Source: Acidobacteriota bacterium (lineage in GTDB: Bacteria; Acidobacteriota; Vicinamibacteria; Vicinamibacterales; UBA2999). From it: a DNA stretch of 64,000 nucleotides. The stretch spans positions 1 through 64,000 of the forward strand of contig JAKFYH010000032.1 of the NCBI GenBank assembly GCA_021730945.1. The letters run 5' to 3'. The number at the start of each line of letters is the position of its first letter. The first letter of the stretch is position 1. This document shows positions 45,694-54,635 of the stretch, piece after piece. A program made the translations under genes and the position numbers. The notes beneath the pieces were generated by a model. That model saw only the letters and a program-made list of their open reading frames with translations, had not been told where the DNA came from and did no database searches.

Positions 45694-47106
45694 ATGTTCA
45701 TCACCAAGAAGCACGTATCCCGCCGCGCCGTTCTGCGCGGGCTGGGAGTGACGATGGCGCTGCCGATGCTGGAGGCGATGGTGCCGGCGCGCACCGTGTT
45801 CGCCAAGACAGCCGCGGGCAAGGTCCGTTTGGCCGCCATTGAAATGGTGCATGGCTCGGCCGGGGCGACCAAGTTCGGCCTGGAAAAGAACCTGTGGTCG
45901 CCGGCGGCGGTGGGCACCGGCTTCGACCTGTCGCCGACCAGCCTGGCGCCGCTCGAACCGTTCCGCGATCACCTGACCATTGTCAGCAACACCGACGTCC
46001 GTAACGCCGAGGCCTTCGAGCTGCCCGAAATTGGCGGCGACCACTTCCGGTCAAGCGCGGTGTTCCTGACCCAGGCGCACCCGCTGCAGACCCAGGGGTC
46101 GGGCGTCCGTGCCGGCATCTCCATCGACCAGCTCTATGCCCAGAAGTTCGGGCAGGAGACCCCGATCCCGTCGATGCAGTTGTGCATCGAGGCGGTCGAC
46201 CAGGCCGGTGGCTGCTCCTACGGTTACTCGTGCGTCTACACCGACACCATCAGCTGGGCCGGTCCCAACTCGCCGCTGCCGATGATTCGCGATCCGCGCC
46301 TGGCCTTCGATCAGCTGTTCGGTGTCGGCGCCACGCCCGAAGAGCGCGCCATCCGCCGCGCCGAGGACAAGAGCATCCTCGACCTGATCAGTGCGCAACT
46401 CGGGCGGCTGAACAAGGAGATCGGCGCCGCCGATCGCGTCCGCCTGTCGAACTACCTGGACGAAGTGCGCGAGATCGAGCGCCGCATCCAGAAGGTCGAG
46501 GCCTACAACAAGAGCGGGGAGGTCCGCGAGATGCCGACCTCGCCGGTGGGCGTCCCCGACTCGTTCGACGACCACGTCAAGCTGATGTTTGACCTGCAGG
46601 CGGTGGCGTTTGCGTCGGATACCACGCGCATCTTCTCGTTCAAGATGGGCCGCGACGCCTCGAGCCGCGTCTATCCGACCAGCGGTGTCACCACCGGGTT
46701 CCATCCGGCGTCGCACCACGGCGATCGCGAAGACCGCATCCTGGACTTCGCCAAGATCAACAAGTACCACGTCGGCATGCTGCCTTACTTCCTGCAGAAG
46801 CTGAAGGAGACGCCCGACGGCGAGAGCAACCTGCTCGACAACACGCTGGTGGTCTACGGCTCGCCGATGGGCGACTCGAACATCCACAACCACAAGCGGT
46901 GCCCGCTGTTCTTCGCCGGCAAGGCGGGTGGGGCGCTCAAGGGCGGGCTGCACCTGAAGGCGGCCGACGGCACACCGATGGCCAATGTCATGCTGAGCGC
47001 GATGCACGGCCTCGGTCTGGACGAAGTCAAGAGCTTCGGCGACAGCACCGGCACCTTCAACCTGACGACGGCGCCCGACGCCACGGCTGCGGCCGCGAAG
47101 GAGTAA
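45694..47106 (+). CDS. DUF1552 Tat-exported protein, copy 2
   Basis: 470 residues. GGAGGAGAGG precedes the start 16 bases after the DUF1592 stop. The Tat signal is VSRRAVLRGLGVTMALPML. Body motifs match copy 1: AAIEMVHGSAGATKFG, GGCSYGYSCVYTDTISWAG and HNHKRCPLFFAGKAGGAL. The position between cytochrome and ankyrin is the same as in the other two cassettes. The substrate or ligand is unknown. Confidence 0.85.
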   Translation: MFITKKHVSRRAVLRGLGVTMALPMLEAMVPARTVFAKTAAGKVRLAAIEMVHGSAGATKFGLEKNLWSPAAVGTGFDLSPTSLAPLEPFRDHLTIVSNTDVRNAEAFELPEIGGDHFRSSAVFLTQAHPLQTQGSGVRAGISIDQLYAQKFGQETPIPSMQLCIEAVDQAGGCSYGYSCVYTDTISWAGPNSPLPMIRDPRLAFDQLFGVGATPEERAIRRAEDKSILDLISAQLGRLNKEIGAADRVRLSNYLDEVREIERRIQKVEAYNKSGEVREMPTSPVGVPDSFDDHVKLMFDLQAVAFASDTTRIFSFKMGRDASSRVYPTSGVTTGFHPASHHGDREDRILDFAKINKYHVGMLPYFLQKLKETPDGESNLLDNTLVVYGSPMGDSNIHNHKRCPLFFAGKAGGALKGGLHLKAADGTPMANVMLSAMHGLGLDEVKSFGDSTGTFNLTTAPDATAAAAKE

Positions 47107-47116
47107 AGGGATCGTC

Positions 47117-48793
47117 ATGCTGCGAGCAAAACTGTTCGGAAGCCTGGGACTCGCGCTCTGCCTGACGGTGGGGACGGGCGCCCAGCAGACCACCTCGGTG
47201 GCCAAGGCCGCGATGGACGGCGACCGTGAGGGCGTCCGCGCGCTGCTCAAGAAGGGCCTCGACGTCAACGAAGCGCAGGGTGACGGCACCACGGCCCTGC
47301 ACTGGGCCGCCATGAAGGGCGACGCCGACCTGGCACAGATGCTGATCTACGCCGGCGCGAATGTGCGGGCGACGACGCGGCTCGGTGCGTATACACCGCT
47401 CTATCTTGCGGCCAAGGGCGGCTATCCGGCGGTGGTGGCTGCGCTGCTGGCGGCCGGCGCCGACGCCAAGGTTGCCACCACCAACGGCACGACGCCGTTG
47501 ATGATTGCGGCCGCGGCCGGCGACACCCGCTCGATCACCTTGCTGGTGGAGAACGGCGCCGAGATCAATGCCAGGGACGGCGCCAAGGGAGAGACCCCGC
47601 TGATGTTTGCCGCCGCCTTCAATCGCACCGATGCGGTGAAGCTGCTGCTGGCGCGCGGCGCCGACCACAAGGCGACCACCAAGGTGGTGGACCTGTTCGC
47701 GCTGACCGCGCCTGAAGAAGAGGCCATGGCTCGCCAGGTGCCCGGTGGCGCGGCCCGCCCGGCGGCCCGGCCGGCCGATGTCGCCGGCGCGACCCGGGGC
47801 TATCGTTACAACGAACTGATCAGCTCGCAGGGCGGGCTGAGCGCGATGCTGTTTGCCGCCCGCCAGGGCTACGCCGACACGGTGAAGGCCCTGGTCGACG
47901 GCGGTGCCGACTTGAACCAGTTGAACGCCGGCGACCGGACCAGCCCGCTGGTGATGGCGATCATCAATGGCCACTTCGACCTGGCGACCTACATGCTCGA
48001 GAAGGGCGCCAATCCCAACATCGCCGCGTTTAACGGGGTGACGCCGCTCTACGCCGTGCTGAACATCCAGTGGGCGCCCAAGTCGCTGTATCCCAGCCCG
48101 AAGGCGTATCAACAGCAGACGACGACCTACCTTGATCTCATGAAGACCTTGCTCGACCGCGGCGCCGATCCCAACGCGCGGCTGCAGCGCAAGGTGTGGT
48201 ACCAGGCGTTCAACTCCGACTTTGCCGGCGTCGACGAAAGCGGCGCCACGCCGTTCTGGCGCGCCGCCTACGCCAACGACGTCGCGGCAATGAGACTGCT
48301 GGTTTCGTTTGGCGCCGACCCGGCCATTCCGACCATGAAGCCGGCCGGCCGGCCGTTTACGGGCGAAGGCATCCGCCAGGTGCAGGACCTCTCCGGCGTG
48401 CCGCCGGTGCCCTACGGCGGTCCGGCGGTCTATCCACTGCACGCCGCCTCTGGCGTCGGCTACGGCGAAGGGTTTGCCGCCAATTCTCACCGCTATGCGC
48501 CGACGGGGTTCCTGCCGGCAATCAAGTACCTGGTGGAAGAGCTCGGCGCCGACGTCAATGCCACCGATCATGAAGGCAACACGCCGGTTCACCTGGCCGC
48601 CTCGCGCGGCGACAACGAGTCGATTCTCTTCCTGGTCTCGAAGGGCGCCGACGTCACGCGCGTGAACCGCGAGGGCAATACCACGGTCGACATCGCCAAC
48701 GGCCCCGTGCAGCGCACGCAGCCCTATCCGGAAACCATCAAGCTGCTCGAGAAGCTCGGCGCCAAGAACAATCACAAGTGCATCACATGCTAA
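47117..48793 (+). CDS. Secreted ankyrin-repeat protein with C-terminal CxxC, copy 2
   Basis: 558 residues, the shortest of the three because the central linker is only about 30 residues. The signal peptide (RAKLFGSLGLALCLTVGTG) is weaker than in copies 1 and 3. Ankyrin repeats lie at about 25-200 and 230-545. It ends NNHKCITC (C555, C558). It begins ten bases after DUF1552 copy 2 without the extra intergenic element seen before copies 1 and 3. Its last seven bases overlap the start of DUF1592 copy 3. Confidence 0.85.
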   Translation: MLRAKLFGSLGLALCLTVGTGAQQTTSVAKAAMDGDREGVRALLKKGLDVNEAQGDGTTALHWAAMKGDADLAQMLIYAGANVRATTRLGAYTPLYLAAKGGYPAVVAALLAAGADAKVATTNGTTPLMIAAAAGDTRSITLLVENGAEINARDGAKGETPLMFAAAFNRTDAVKLLLARGADHKATTKVVDLFALTAPEEEAMARQVPGGAARPAARPADVAGATRGYRYNELISSQGGLSAMLFAARQGYADTVKALVDGGADLNQLNAGDRTSPLVMAIINGHFDLATYMLEKGANPNIAAFNGVTPLYAVLNIQWAPKSLYPSPKAYQQQTTTYLDLMKTLLDRGADPNARLQRKVWYQAFNSDFAGVDESGATPFWRAAYANDVAAMRLLVSFGADPAIPTMKPAGRPFTGEGIRQVQDLSGVPPVPYGGPAVYPLHAASGVGYGEGFAANSHRYAPTGFLPAIKYLVEELGADVNATDHEGNTPVHLAASRGDNESILFLVSKGADVTRVNREGNTTVDIANGPVQRTQPYPETIKLLEKLGAKNNHKCITC

Positions 48794-51309
48794 ATAAGAT
48801 TTTCGTTCGTTCCCTGGCCGTCTCGGCGGTGGCCGTCGGTCTCGCGGCGTCAACCCTGGCCCAGGCGCCACGCCCGGCAGCGCCCGCTGCGGCCGCACCG
48901 GCATCGCCGCAGGCCGCGATGAAACAGGCGCCGGCGGCGGTCAAGCCGGCGGCGTCGCATGCGGCGGCCGCCACGACCATGCTGCCTGAAGAGCAGACCG
49001 CGCTGGTCAAGCAGTACTGCGCCGGCTGTCACAGCGAGCGTGGCAAGGCCGGCGGCTTGTCGCTGGCCGCGTTTGACGCCGCCACGCTCGATCAGCACGG
49101 CGAGACCGCCGAGAAGATGATTCGCAAGTTGCGCGCCGGCATGATGCCGCCCTCGGGTGCCCGCCGGCCCGAGCCGGCCGTGTTGACCGGGCTGGCCGCG
49201 GCCTTCGAGTCGCGCATGGACAAGACGGCGGCGCTCAATCCCAATCCGGGCTCGCGTCCGTTCCAGCGTCTCAATCGCGCCGAGTACGCCAACTCGGTCA
49301 AGGACTTGCTGGCGGTTGACGTGGATGTCACGGCCTACCTGCCACCCGACACCATCAGCCACGGCTTCGACAACGTCGCCGACGCGCAGACCTTCTCGCC
49401 GACCTTGATGGACGGCTACCTGCGGGCGGCCAGCCAGATCAGCCGCCTGGCGGTGGGCGATCGCCAGGCCTCGGCCACCTCGACCACCTACAAGATTGCC
49501 CGCGCCGCGTCGCAGATGCGGCGGGCCGACGGCGCGCCGATGGGCACCCGCGGCGGCACCTCGGTGGTTCACACGTTCCCGGCCGACGGCCACTACGTGT
49601 TCAAGACCTCGCTGCACTACGAGCCGCTGGGCGGCCTGGCCGGCCGCAATACCATGACCGCCTACGGCCTCACCGAGCAGGTCGAGGTGTCGGTCAATGG
49701 CGAGCGCGTCGCCTTGTTCGACCTGAACACGCGCATGAGCGAGACCGACCCGAAGAACAGCCTTGAATTGCAGACGCCACCGGTGCACGTCAAGGCCGGT
49801 CCGCAGCGCATCACCGCAGCCTTCATCCAGCGCCTGGACGGCCCGGTCGACGACCTGCTGATGCCGCTTGAGAACACACTGGCCGATGTGAGCATCACGT
49901 TTGGCATCACCATGCTGCCGCACCTGCGCGACTTCGTGGTGCAGGGGCCGCTCGATGTGACCGGCGTGTCCGACACCCCGAGCCGCATGAAGATCTTCAG
50001 TTGCCGGCCGACCAGCGCCGCCGAAGAGGAATCGTGCGCGGCCGAGATCGTCAAGCAACTGACGACGCGGGCGTTCCGCGGCGCGCCGAGCGCGGCCGAC
50101 CTGCAGGATGCGATGAAGTTCTACGAACAGGGCCGCCAGAAGGGCGGCTTCGAGCCTGGCATCCGGATGGCCGTGCAGTCGATCCTGATGAGCCCGCGCT
50201 TCCTGTTCCGTCTGGAAGAGCAGCCGGCCGGCGTCAAGACCGCGACCTATCGCATTGCCGACGAAGATCTGGCGTCGCGGCTGTCGTTCTTCATGTGGGG
50301 CACGGCGCCCGACGCCGAACTGGTGAAGGCGGCGCAGGTCGGTGCGCTGCGGACGACGGCCGGCATCGAGAAGCAGGTGCGGCGGATGCTGACCGACCCG
50401 CGCGCCGAAGCGCTGTCGACGCGGTTTGGCTCGCAGTGGCTGCGGCTGCAGGATCTCGACAAGATCTTCCCGGACTACCTGCTCTATCCGCAGTACGACG
50501 ACACGCTGGCGCGGGCGATGAAGCGTGAAACCGAACTCTTCTTTGACAGCATCGTCCGCGAGGACCGCAAGGTCACGGACCTGCTGACCGCCGACTACTC
50601 GTTTGTCAACGAGCGGCTGGCCAAGCACTACGGCATTGCCAACGTCATGGGGAGCGCGTTCCAGCGGGTCAGCCTGCCGCCGTATCGCCGCGGCCTGCTC
50701 GGCCAGGGCAGCATTCTGACGCTGACCTCGGTGGCCGACCGCACCTCGCCGGTGCAGCGCGGCAAGTGGGTGATGGAAGTGCTGTTGGCCTCGCCGCCGC
50801 CGCCGCCGCCCCCCAATGTCCCGTCGCTTGATGATTCGGTCAAGGCATCGGAAGGCGGCAAGATGCTGTCGACCCGCGAGCGCATGGAAGAGCATCGCAA
50901 GAACCCGGCCTGCACCTCGTGTCACAAGGTGATCGATCCACTCGGCCTGGCGCTCGAGAACTTCGACGTCACCGGCGCGTGGCGGATCAAGGACAACGAG
51001 GTGCCGGTGGATGTGGTCGGCGACCTCTACGACGGCACCAAGATGGACGGTCCGGGCGGCCTGCGCGACGCGCTGTTGAAGCACCAGGACGTGTTCCTGA
51101 CCGGCTTCACTGAGAGCCTGATGACGTATGCGCTGGGTCGCCGCGTCGAATACACCGACATGCCGGCGATTCGCACCATCGTGCGCAATGCGGCGAAGGG
51201 CAATAACCGCATCTCGGCGTTTGTCATGGGAGTGGTCAACAGCCAGGCCTTCAAGCTGGGCGTGACCGATACGGGTAAGGAACGCCGCGCGACCGACGTC
51301 GCGCGCTAG
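48787..51309 (+). CDS. DUF1592-type di-CxxCH protein, copy 3
   Basis: 840 residues from the ATG at 48787 (a GTG at 48778 is also in frame). The start overlaps the ankyrin stop. A signal peptide (FVRSLAVSAVAVGLAASTL) is followed by a long Ala/Pro linker, CAGCH (C78, C81, H82) and the DUF1587-1595-1592-1588-1585 order. The second site is CTSCH (C709, C712, H713). The middle carries about 10 extra residues (GGLAGRNTMTAYGLTEQV) not in copies 1 and 2. Confidence 0.85.
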   Translation: MLNKIFVRSLAVSAVAVGLAASTLAQAPRPAAPAAAAPASPQAAMKQAPAAVKPAASHAAAATTMLPEEQTALVKQYCAGCHSERGKAGGLSLAAFDAATLDQHGETAEKMIRKLRAGMMPPSGARRPEPAVLTGLAAAFESRMDKTAALNPNPGSRPFQRLNRAEYANSVKDLLAVDVDVTAYLPPDTISHGFDNVADAQTFSPTLMDGYLRAASQISRLAVGDRQASATSTTYKIARAASQMRRADGAPMGTRGGTSVVHTFPADGHYVFKTSLHYEPLGGLAGRNTMTAYGLTEQVEVSVNGERVALFDLNTRMSETDPKNSLELQTPPVHVKAGPQRITAAFIQRLDGPVDDLLMPLENTLADVSITFGITMLPHLRDFVVQGPLDVTGVSDTPSRMKIFSCRPTSAAEEESCAAEIVKQLTTRAFRGAPSAADLQDAMKFYEQGRQKGGFEPGIRMAVQSILMSPRFLFRLEEQPAGVKTATYRIADEDLASRLSFFMWGTAPDAELVKAAQVGALRTTAGIEKQVRRMLTDPRAEALSTRFGSQWLRLQDLDKIFPDYLLYPQYDDTLARAMKRETELFFDSIVREDRKVTDLLTADYSFVNERLAKHYGIANVMGSAFQRVSLPPYRRGLLGQGSILTLTSVADRTSPVQRGKWVMEVLLASPPPPPPPNVPSLDDSVKASEGGKMLSTRERMEEHRKNPACTSCHKVIDPLGLALENFDVTGAWRIKDNEVPVDVVGDLYDGTKMDGPGGLRDALLKHQDVFLTGFTESLMTYALGRRVEYTDMPAIRTIVRNAAKGNNRISAFVMGVVNSQAFKLGVTDTGKERRATDVAR

Positions 51310-51321
51310 TAGTGGCAGGAG

Positions 51322-51341
51322 GGCGGTACTGCAATACCGCC
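51322..51341. repeat. Short hairpin GGCGGTACTGCAATACCGCC
   Basis: A 7-bp perfect stem (GGCGGTA/TACCGCC) with a six-base loop in the 47-base gap between DUF1592 copy 3 and DUF1552 copy 3. The ribosome site GTAGGAGCAGAG follows, so it may tune expression of the second gene. Confidence 0.5.
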
Positions 51342-51356
51342 GTAGGAGCAGAGACG

Positions 51357-52760
51357 ATGTACATCACGCAGAAGCACATTTCCCGCCGCACGGTGCTCAA
51401 GGGCGTCGGCGTCACCATGGCGTTGCCATTCCTCGAGGCCATGGTCCCGGCCCGGGCCACGTTTGCCCAGGCCAGGGGCAAGGTCCGCCTGGCGGCCATC
51501 GAAATGGTGCATGGCTCCGCCGGCAGCACGGCGTTCGGCATCAAGAACAACATGTGGGCACCGGCCGCGGTGGGCCGCGACTTCGACCTGTCGCCGAGCA
51601 GCCTGGCGCCGCTCGAGCCGTTCCGCAACGACCTCACCATCATCAGCAATACCGACGTGCGCAATGCCGAGGCCTTCACCGCCCCGGAAATTGGCGGCGA
51701 CCACTTCCGCTCGAGCGCGGTGTTTCTCACCCAGATGCACCCCAAGCAGACGCAGGGGTCCGACGTGCTGGTCGGGACCTCGCTCGACCAGTTCTACGCG
51801 CAGCGCTTCGGCCAGACCACGGCCATCCCTTCGATGCAGTTGTGCATTGAGAACGTGGACCAGGCCGGCGGCTGCTCGTATGGCTATTCGTGCACCTACA
51901 CCGACTCGATCAGCTGGGCGGCGCCCGATCAGCCGCTGCCGATGATCCGCGATCCGCGCACCGTGTTCGATCAGTTGTTCGGCGTGGGCGCCACGCCGGC
52001 CGAGCGCCAGGAGCGCCGCGCCGAAGACAAGAGCATCCTCGACTGGCTGGGCAGCGCCGTGACCCGCCTCAACAAGAACCTGGGCGCCACCGATCGCGCG
52101 CGCCTGGCCGACTACCTGGAGGACGTGCGCGAGATCGAACGCCGCATCCAGCAGGTCGAGGCAGCCAACAGCAAGGGCGAGCAGCGCGAACTGCCCGGGG
52201 CGCCGGTCGGCGTGCCCGACTCGTTCGAACAGCACGTTAAGCTGATGTTCGACCTGCAGGCGCTGGCGTTTGCCTCGGACACGACGCGGGTGTTCGCCTT
52301 CAAGATGGGCCGCGACGCCTCCAACCGCGTCTACCCGGACAGCGGCTACAAGGCGGCGTTCCACTCCGCATCGCATCACCAGGATCGCGACGAACGGATC
52401 ACCGACTTCGCCAAGATCAACAAGTACCACATCAGCATGCTGCCGTACTTCCTGACCAAGCTGAAGAACACGCCGGACGGCGACAGCAACCTGCTGGACA
52501 ACACGCTGGTGCTCTACGGTTCGCCGATGGGCAACTCGAACGTGCACAACCACAAGCGCTGCCCGTTGTTCCTGGCCGGCCACGCCGGTGGCGCGCTCAA
52601 GGGCGGCCTGCATCACAAGGCGGCCGACGGCACGCCGATGGCGAATGTCATGTTGTCGGTCGCGCACCTGCTGGGCCTGGACGACTTCAAGACGTTCGGC
52701 GACAGCACCGCGGCCTACGACCTCAACACCGTGCCGGCCACCACGGCGGCGGCTGAGTGA
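51357..52760 (+). CDS. DUF1552 Tat-exported protein, copy 3
   Basis: 467 residues from the ATG at 51357; a longer frame to 51312 includes the hairpin and is unlikely. The Tat-type signal is ISRRTVLKGVGVTMALPFL. Motifs are AAIEMVHGSAGSTAFG, GGCSYGYSCTYTDSISW and HNHKRCPLFLAGHAGGAL. Apart from the hairpin gap it has the same neighbours as copies 1 and 2. Confidence 0.85.
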   Translation: MYITQKHISRRTVLKGVGVTMALPFLEAMVPARATFAQARGKVRLAAIEMVHGSAGSTAFGIKNNMWAPAAVGRDFDLSPSSLAPLEPFRNDLTIISNTDVRNAEAFTAPEIGGDHFRSSAVFLTQMHPKQTQGSDVLVGTSLDQFYAQRFGQTTAIPSMQLCIENVDQAGGCSYGYSCTYTDSISWAAPDQPLPMIRDPRTVFDQLFGVGATPAERQERRAEDKSILDWLGSAVTRLNKNLGATDRARLADYLEDVREIERRIQQVEAANSKGEQRELPGAPVGVPDSFEQHVKLMFDLQALAFASDTTRVFAFKMGRDASNRVYPDSGYKAAFHSASHHQDRDERITDFAKINKYHISMLPYFLTKLKNTPDGDSNLLDNTLVLYGSPMGNSNVHNHKRCPLFLAGHAGGALKGGLHHKAADGTPMANVMLSVAHLLGLDDFKTFGDSTAAYDLNTVPATTAAAE

Positions 52761-52919
52761 CAGATTAGAGACAGGAAGTTGGCCACCGAGGACACAGAGA
52801 GCACAGAGAAACCAGGCCTCTAAACGCCAGTGCCGCGAACCGGCAGACGGGTGTTCAGAAGGATTGGCTCTCGGTCCGCGGTGTCCTCTGTGGCCAAAGT
52901 ACGTGACAGGGATACTCAT
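52761..52919. repeat. Intergenic element B, 159 bases, with strong inverted repeats
   Basis: TTGGCCACCGAGGACAC (52779-52795) pairs with GTGTCCTCTGTGGCCAA (52881-52897), 16 of 17 positions. The middle GTGCCGCGAACCGGC and GGGTGTTCAGAAGG match element A (41217-41374). No gene is seen. Confidence 0.75.
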
Positions 52920-54635
52920 ATGCGAAAAGTGATTCGAGGTTCGGTGGCGGCGGGCGTGATGGCACTCGGCCTGTCGGTGATGCTGGCTGCGGCGACGGCT
53001 GATGCTCCGGTTGCGGAGGCGGCCGCTCGCGGCGACATGGCAGCGGTGAAGGCGCTGCTGAAGTCGGCGTCCGACGTCAATGCCGCGCAGGGCGACGGCA
53101 TGACGGCGCTGCACTGGGCGGCCATGAACGGCGACCTCGAAATGTCGCAGATGCTGGTGTTTGCCGGCGCCAACGTGCGCGCGACCACGCGCCTGGGCAG
53201 CTACACACCGCTGTTTCTAGCCAGCCAGCAGGGGCACGCGCCGGTGATCGAGGCCTTACTGAAGGCCGGCAGCGACGTCTCGGCCGGCACCCCGAATGGC
53301 ACCACCCCGCTGATGGTGGCCGCGGCCGCCGGTAGAGTCGACGCCGTGAAGGCCCTGGTGGATGCCGGTGCCGAGGTGAACGCCAAGGACGGCGTGCGCC
53401 AGCAGACGCCGGTGATTTACGCCGCCGCCGCCAATCGCGCCGACGTGATCACCTACCTGGCCAGCAAGGGCGCCGACCTCAAGGCGCACAGCAAGGTGTC
53501 GGACCTTGCCAACCTCACCCGCGAGGGCAACGGCTTTGGCGGCAATCCGCAGGTGCCTGGTGCGCCCGCCGGTGGCCCGCCCGCCGCCGCTGCCGCCGGT
53601 GCGGGCCGCAAGCCACCCATGCCTGGCGTCGATCGCAACTACCAGCTCAACGAGCTGATTAATGCCCACGGCGGCCTCACGCCGCTGCTGTTTGCGGTCC
53701 GCCAGGGCTACATGGAATCCACCTCGGCGCTGCTCAAGGCCGGCGCCGATGTCAACCTGGTGTCGGCCGGCGACAAGTCCAGTCCGTTGGTCATGGCGGT
53801 GATCAATGGCCACTTCGATCTTGCCCAGATGCTGCTCGACCACGGGGCGAACCCCAACCTGGCCAGCGTCAACGGCGTCACCCCGCTGTACGGCGTGCTG
53901 AACGTGGAGTGGGCGCCCAAGGCGCTCTATCCGCAGCCGCGGGCGCACATGCAGCAGAAGGTCGGCTATCTCGAGTTGATGCACAACCTGATCGAGAAGG
54001 GCGCCGACGTCAACGCGCGCCTGAAGATGAAGGTGTGGTACTCGGGTTACAGCTTTGACCTGTCCGGTGTCGACGAGATTGGCGCCAGCGTGTTCTGGCG
54101 CGCCGCCTATGCCAGTGACATCGCGGCCATGCGGATGCTGGTGGCGGCCGGCGCCGATGCCAACGTGCCGACCATCAAGCCCGCCGGCCGTCCGCGCTTC
54201 GGCGATGCCGATGTGCGCGAAGTGACCGACCTGTCGGGCCTGGCGCCCGTGCCCGTGGGCGGGCCGTCCGTGACTCCGCTCCACGCCACCGCCGGCGTCG
54301 GCTACGGCGAAGGCTTCGCCGCCAACTCGCACCGTTTTGCGCCCACCGGCATGATGGCCGCCGTCAAGTACCTGGTCGAGGAACTGGGCGCCGACGTCAA
54401 CGCCGCCGACCACGACGGCAACACCGCCCTGCACCACGCGGCGGCGCGGGGCGACAACGAAATGATCCTCTACCTGGTGTCGAAGGGCGCCAACGTCATG
54501 GCCGTCGATCGCGAGGGGAGAACGACCGTCGACATGGCCAACGGCGCGGTGCAGCGCGTGCAACCCTATCCCGAGACCATCGCCCTCCTGGAAAAGCTCG
54601 GAGCAAAGAACAATAATAAGTGCAAGTCCTGCTAG
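52920..54635 (+). CDS. Secreted ankyrin-repeat protein with C-terminal CxxC, copy 3
   Basis: 571 residues from the ATG at 52920; a longer frame lies inside element B. A signal peptide (VIRGSVAAGVMALGLSVML) is followed by ankyrin repeats at about 30-205 and 240-560. The Gly/Pro/Ala linker is intermediate in length. It ends NNNKCKSC (C568, C571). The N-terminus is nearly the same as copy 1 (MRKVI.G, LSVMLAAA), whereas copy 2 is different. The stop overlaps the GTG of the following DUF5916 gene by 16 bases. Confidence 0.85.
   Translation: MRKVIRGSVAAGVMALGLSVMLAAATADAPVAEAAARGDMAAVKALLKSASDVNAAQGDGMTALHWAAMNGDLEMSQMLVFAGANVRATTRLGSYTPLFLASQQGHAPVIEALLKAGSDVSAGTPNGTTPLMVAAAAGRVDAVKALVDAGAEVNAKDGVRQQTPVIYAAAANRADVITYLASKGADLKAHSKVSDLANLTREGNGFGGNPQVPGAPAGGPPAAAAAGAGRKPPMPGVDRNYQLNELINAHGGLTPLLFAVRQGYMESTSALLKAGADVNLVSAGDKSSPLVMAVINGHFDLAQMLLDHGANPNLASVNGVTPLYGVLNVEWAPKALYPQPRAHMQQKVGYLELMHNLIEKGADVNARLKMKVWYSGYSFDLSGVDEIGASVFWRAAYASDIAAMRMLVAAGADANVPTIKPAGRPRFGDADVREVTDLSGLAPVPVGGPSVTPLHATAGVGYGEGFAANSHRFAPTGMMAAVKYLVEELGADVNAADHDGNTALHHAAARGDNEMILYLVSKGANVMAVDREGRTTVDMANGAVQRVQPYPETIALLEKLGAKNNNKCKSC

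Noticed and set aside
48850-51084. Minus-strand open frame of 744 codons
   Set aside because: Antisense to DUF1592 copy 3, biased composition, no domains.
37303-54635. Ankyrin proteins as host-directed effectors
   Set aside because: All have ordinary export signals and stand beside redox genes; no secretion system or eukaryotic-type companion is present.
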